A DNA stretch of 64,000 nt. Source: Oxyruncus cristatus. Its lineage: Eukaryota; Chordata; Aves; Passeriformes; Cotingidae. The stretch spans positions 8,365 to 72,364 of the forward strand of contig VXAY01002043.1 of NCBI GenBank assembly GCA_013399855.1, read 5' to 3'. The notes beneath the pieces are model-generated. The model saw only the letters and a program-made list of their open reading frames with translations, was not told the origin of the DNA and searched no databases. The position numbers were made by a program, and so were the translations under genes. Below are positions 59,276 through 64,000 of the stretch, one piece after another; the stretch's first letter is position 1, and each line of letters starts with the position of its first letter.

Positions 59276-60732
59276 CTTGCTCAACTTTAACAAGCATTTT
59301 GGGATATTGTATGCTGAGCTTCTGGCTTGTGCTGTGAGTGTTATGGCTTTTACAGCGGACATGGAGTCCTGTGTGGTCAGCAGATGAATGAGAGTGTTGA
59401 AGGAAATGGAATTGGTATCGTGCAGTTTTATTTCCTCTTTTTAAGTGTTGTTAATTGTGCTGTGAAAATGCCAGTTTGGGAATGTTTCTTTGGTTTTTCA
59501 AGAAACCTCCCGTCTCCCTGTCTGAAAGTAAATAGCTTTTTTTGAATTATAAAAAAAAAAAAAAGAAGTTGTGATTCCCAGTGAAATGGTTCCTTTAGTG
59601 TCTATGTTTTATTTATTTTTTATTCAAAACAGCATCTGTTTGTTTGTTTGTTTTAATGCTTATGGAATGCCAAAACAATTCATCTATTTATTTTGCAAAG
59701 GCTAAATTAAATTCAAACTTCCGAGCTTGACTTTCAGAAGTGCAGGTCACTTACTGCTCTGGCTAAAGTTAAAATCATGGACATGAACTCAACACCTCTG
59801 ACTCATGAAAATATTACTTAGAAATGTTTGACTTTGCTTTAGTAAGCCCATTAAAACAGTTGCATCCAGGGATTGAAAGGAAAAAAGGCATATTTTAGAA
59901 AACCAGCTAGAAGTCTGGTCTGTTATGTATTGCTAAATTTGAACATTAATCCTTTACAGCAAGTGTCATTTTTATTCAACATCAATAAAAATTAAAACCA
60001 ACAGATGGTAGATGTTAAAGAATATTTTCTGGCAAAGAAATCGCTTTTTGGGTAAATAGAAAATTTGGAGACCTTATTTATTTTACTTCTTAGACCTGCT
60101 CTTAGAGAACTTCTGCTGCAAATACCTTTTCTGTGGTTCTTTCAAATTCTGAACTACTCATGTGTGTGAGGACAAAAGATCACTGTTGAGCTATTGAAAC
60201 AGGGTAAAATACTGTAGCATAGTGATTCCAATCCAATTTAGGACTTTTTTATGCTCAGTATTTAATGTTCTTTCTTCCATTGGTAAAGTCATGTAAAAAA
60301 AAATACAGAGAGTAAATTAAATATTAGATTTTCAAAGCAAAGTTGTTTCATTCTGAGCAAAGTGACAAGGAATTGAAAGCACACAGTTTCAGTATGCTAC
60401 GCTGACTTCTGAAGTCACATAAAGGCAATGGGGAGAAATGAGTATTTGAAAAGAATGATTAATTTGATCTATTTTTGGTGTTCTGAGATGATGAGGTGAA
60501 CTGCTCCCTAGCCTGACTCTTCCCAAACTGACAGCAAAGGGAGCCTAAGGTGACTAACACAGGCATATGATCTGATTTTTTTTTTGTTTTGTTTTATGTG
60601 TTAAATCCCAGAAAGAAAAGGAATGTTTTATGTTTTTTTGATGTTTCTTACGATAGCCATAAGTAACAGAAGCATCTAGGGGAACATTGAAAAAAAGAGA
60701 CTTCCTTTAAAATTATAAAAATCCATGGCAGC

Positions 60733-60942
60733 TGAATCATTGAATCACAAAAAGATTTGGGTTGGAAGTGACCTCAAAGATCTCATTTCAACCCCCCTGC
60801 CATGGGCAGGGACAACTTCCACTAGACCAGGTTGTTCCAAGCCCCATCCAACCTGGCCTTGAACACTTCCAAGGATGGGGCAGCCACAGCTTCTCTGGGC
60901 AACCTGTGCCAGGGCCTCACCACCCTCACGGTAAAGAATCTG
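60733..60942 (-). mobile_element. CR1 LINE 3' fragment
   Basis: A well-preserved minus-strand CR1: the tail 'gaatcattgaatcacaaaaa', then 'gggttggaagtgacctcaaa', 'cccctgccatgggcagggac', 'ccatccaacctggccttgaa', 'gcagccacagcttctctggg' and 'ctcaccaccctcacggtaaa'. It is truncated right after 'aagaatc' and followed by an AT-rich (AAATAA)-type patch to about 60995. Confidence 0.96.
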
Positions 60943-63137
60943 CTCTTAAAAATTATTAAATAAGCAAATAAATGCATAAATAATAATAACAATAATGAAG
61001 TGGAAGACAAAATAGCATGACTGAAATACAAATATCAATGAGTTTTCCTTAAAATATTGCTCCTCAAAAACCTGTCTAACTATTTTATAGACAGGTATAA
61101 GCTTCAGGGCATCTGTTATAGTAGTGCCATCCACTAAACTGTCTGTGGTAATAATATAGTCTGCTCAGAAAAGAAGGAGCCCACTCAAACCTGTGCTGTA
61201 ACAGCCTCCAGAATTCTATTGTTAACTCCACAGGGAACCTCTGCGTTGCTGATAAATTTTAGGGCATACACAGAGGCTTCTAAATATGGATTTATATGTT
61301 TAATTTTAGGGATATTTTTGTTTTCATTCTGTGTTTTGGATCCCAGCAGAATGATGATATATTATTGACTTTGTTTCCACAACTAACAGAATGAATTCTT
61401 TTTTTATCATTTATGTAAAGAATTGATTACAGAGTGATCTGTAAATATATTCTGCTATTAATGTTAATTTCCCAATATGATTATTTGCTCTAGTAGTTTT
61501 ATTAAATGGAAAGAAACCATGGCAGCCAGAAAACGAAGTAGAACACATTGTTATGTCTTTTTCAAGACAATATTTCTCACTGTTGTCTGATATTAAAATA
61601 ACTGAAATTATCAATTTTCAAAAGCTGCAGCTGTCTTTCAAGGTGGCAAAAGCACGAAGGCAAAGATCTCTCCCCGATCAGCCAATCTGAGTCTGAGGCA
61701 AATACTGGCCTTCCAGAAGCTTATAGCATTGTCTTTGAAGCACCTCTTGTCAGTCATGTGGATAACCACTCCAGTCCGTCTTGCCTTTGTCACCAACAGT
61801 TACTGGAAACCAGAAAGCCAGGGATGGGCTACAACACCAGGAAAGCTTCTACTGAGACTTGTCTCAATGTGTCAAACTCTGTAAGAAAGTCATAAACTTC
61901 AGTGCCTGGAATTCTTGAGCTAGTTTTTTGTGTCTAATAGCCAAATATTTTTTGCAATATTTTGTGAAGCCCAGTCTCCCCTTGAGCTGGTGTCGACTTG
62001 TAAGAGCCACAGCACCCCACGGCACCTTAAATACACGTTGTGCAAAGGCGAAATCACTCTTGTTTCTTCAAAACCTGCCCTCTGACAGACTCCTTTGATA
62101 CCCATACCTCTTGCATTAGATACAGTAGAAGTCTTCCCACACTAACTCTTCCATGTCACTCACAGCTTTACAGACCTTTGAGCTAGTTCCTCTCAACTGG
62201 CACTTTTTAGGCTGAAGATTCTGATATATATTCCCTCTGATATACAGTCACTCCACATGTGAAACCCATTCTCCACCATTCACCTGTCTGACCACTATTC
62301 TCTGACCATCCTTGATCGAGACCCCGAAAACAATGAGATTTTGGGGTACAGAGCCCACACTGTTAATCCAGTTCAACAATTCCCAGGGGTCTTGCTATCA
62401 AGTCAAGCCATACTGTTCTATTCCTGGCAGCTGACAGAATTTCACTGCAGGTGTTTTCAGTTTAGGGATTGCCACTATACTCACTGGAAAACCATTTCAC
62501 AGAAAAAGTGTGCCTCTGAATTAGAATTGTCTCCCCAAAACTTCAATAATTTAGGTTGTTGCTTCAATAAGGAAAGCTGAGAAAGGAAAAGGACACAAAC
62601 TTTCTAATGTAAAATTGAAATTACCTTGTTAGTTATAACTTAGTCTCTCCATCACTGGAACAATGAGAGACTGAATTGTTTCTTTCCATGCACATGTTCT
62701 TTCTTGGGGTTTGAGGCCATATCAGACAAACATAATGGTATCCTCAAGTCTTTTCTTTCTTGCTTGCTTGACTAAAGAAAAATGGCTATGTCTCAGCCAC
62801 AGTAGAGCATCTCTATTTGAAGTCTTGTTAAGGTAGTTTAGTTTGACTTCCAAGAAGTCAAACAAGAAGAACCACTATCAGGCCTCTCACGGTACAGATG
62901 CACTGATACTGTTATCCTGTACACTGGTAGATGAATAGATAGCACACCAATACATTAGAGATAAAGGAGTAGTTAATTTTGGCTGTGAAAGTACAACAGG
63001 GGAGGAGATCCCAAAAGCCAATGTTAAAAGCTGGAATTTAGACATAAAATAGAGAGATTTATATGGAAATGAGTAATTTTCTTCATGATCCTTTTGCTTT
63101 CTTTATAATTGCAAAACCCATAAAATCTTTTGGGACA
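60943..63137. other. Unique stretch without supported gene
   Basis: No gene or further transposon recognised. Frames are under 80 codons without motifs. Confidence 0.5.
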
Positions 63138-63660
63138 CAAATCATAGATTCAGAGATTCTGGAAGTTTTTAGTTCAAATCACCTCTCAAAGCACAACCAA
63201 TTAGATGAGGTTGATCAGTGGATTGTTCAGTCAAGCTTTGAGTACCCCTAACAAAGGAGATTTCACAATATGTTCTCTAGACAGTCTATTAAGGCTACTT
63301 GACTGCTCTCATTACCATCTAGATTTTTTTTCCAAATATCTAGTCAAAATTTCCTGCATGTAACTTGCATCACTCCTATTCAGTGCACCTTCAAGAAGTC
63401 TAACTCCACCTTCCCTACTCTCTTCCATCAGGTAGTTGCAGACACCAGTAAGCTCCAGCTTAGTCTTCTCTTAAAGTGACACAAATTTCTGCCTCCTTCT
63501 TCATCTCCCAAGTTCTGTCCCACTCATCTCCTGCTCACACAGCCCAGGATGACAGTGCCCACCTTCCCCCTGTGACTCCTGTCCGATCTCTTGACCATCA
63601 GAATTCCCAGCTATTTTTCTGCAGAGCTGCTTTCTGTTCACTCAGCCCCCAGTCCTGACA
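63138..63660 (-). mobile_element. Old, long CR1 LINE fragment
   Basis: A strongly diverged minus-strand CR1. A worn tail ('aatcatagattcagagattc') is followed by 'agttcaaatcacctctcaaa', 'ttcaagaagtctaactccac', 'ctctcttccatcaggtagtt', 'gctccagcttagtcttctct', and then, after a poorly matching stretch, 'ctcttgaccatcagaattcc', 'ctgcagagctgctttctgtt' and 'cactcagcccccagtcctga'. It thus reaches well upstream of the usual 3' fragments, as does the copy at 32191. The 60-codon plus frame at its 5' end is antisense to it. Confidence 0.8.
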
Positions 63661-64000
63661 ACTAAATAGATTGAGACAGATTGTTCCTGCAAGAAGTTAT
63701 TTTTCTCCATAAACTGTAGAGGCAATCTAGAGTGATTAACTCAAGTGTAGTTATTGACACTGAAAATGCCTAAACTTAGGTAAAAGGCATGTATCCATAG
63801 ACTCTTCAAAATTCCTGCTCTTGATTGATGAAAAGTATGATTCTCTGGAAGAGATGTTAATATTGTCAGGTTAGAATTATGGAGAGATATCATAGAGGGA
63901 TGTCAAGGAGCAAGAAGACATAAAAACAGAAGGAAAGATTGCCCTCCTCCTTGGGCTCTTGCTTAGATTTATCTATGAACATTAAATTGCTTCCTAGGAA
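63661..64000. other. Unique end of window
   Basis: No feature recognised in the last 340 bases. Confidence 0.5.

Larger units (their letters stand above)
52055..60732. other. Long transposon-poor stretch, no firm gene
   Basis: More than 8 kb with no CR1 recognised. It contains possible old SINE remnants (52860-52920, 59211-59275), a T run ending in CAG (54736-54754), a TCATTA-rich patch (55411-55470), a polypurine tract (55986-56160) and one candidate terminal exon (57186 to about 57395). The lack of retroelements may reflect constraint or chance. Confidence 0.5.

Overview
The window looks like avian nuclear DNA, probably from a macrochromosome. It is AT-rich, has no bacterial gene structure, and is dominated by 3' fragments of CR1 LINEs, the main interspersed repeat of birds. 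About nineteen CR1 pieces are recognisable from the shared 3' UTR wording (on the minus strand, phrases such as 'gggcaacctgtgccagggcc' and 'ccatccaacctggccttgaa') and from the octamer-like tail of ATTCTGTG type. One GC-rich segment near 51 kb reads like a bird endogenous-retrovirus LTR of the kind common in songbirds. Two runs of N and one single N mark it as a draft assembly.

No protein-coding gene, rRNA or tRNA could be supported. Nearly all open frames are under 140 codons, show no family resemblance, and the longest ones are antisense readings of CR1 (32.1-32.8 kb, 36.4-36.8 kb) or lie in the LTR. The window is best read as intergenic or deep intronic sequence.

Layout: 1-372 CR1 (+); 373-6022 unique; 6023-8473 three CR1 (-) pieces plus a dispersed 36-bp repeat pair; 8474-16580 mostly unique with three CR1 (-) pieces; 16581-16926 a long polypurine tract; 16927-27637 unique with a CpG-rich patch (17.3-17.5 kb), an assembly gap (18.5 kb) and a CR1 tail (20.5 kb); 27638-27883 CR1 (+); 28701-28860 a degenerate 10-bp periodic repeat; 31.9-36.7 kb a cluster of four CR1 (-) pieces; 36.7-41.4 kb unique with a C-run and TAAT-rich DNA; 41.4-45.3 kb three CR1 (+) pieces and one old CR1 (-) piece; 50792-52054 the LTR-like element with 45-bp inverted repeats; 52-60.7 kb unique with a second purine tract and one candidate terminal exon; 60.7-63.7 kb two CR1 (-) pieces.

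The most interesting structures are the LTR-like element with unusually long inverted terminal arms and a 24-bp perfect palindrome, the helically phased decamer repeat at 28.7 kb, and a candidate 3' exon at 57.2 kb. None is evidence of a new system without comparison to related genomes and RNA data.
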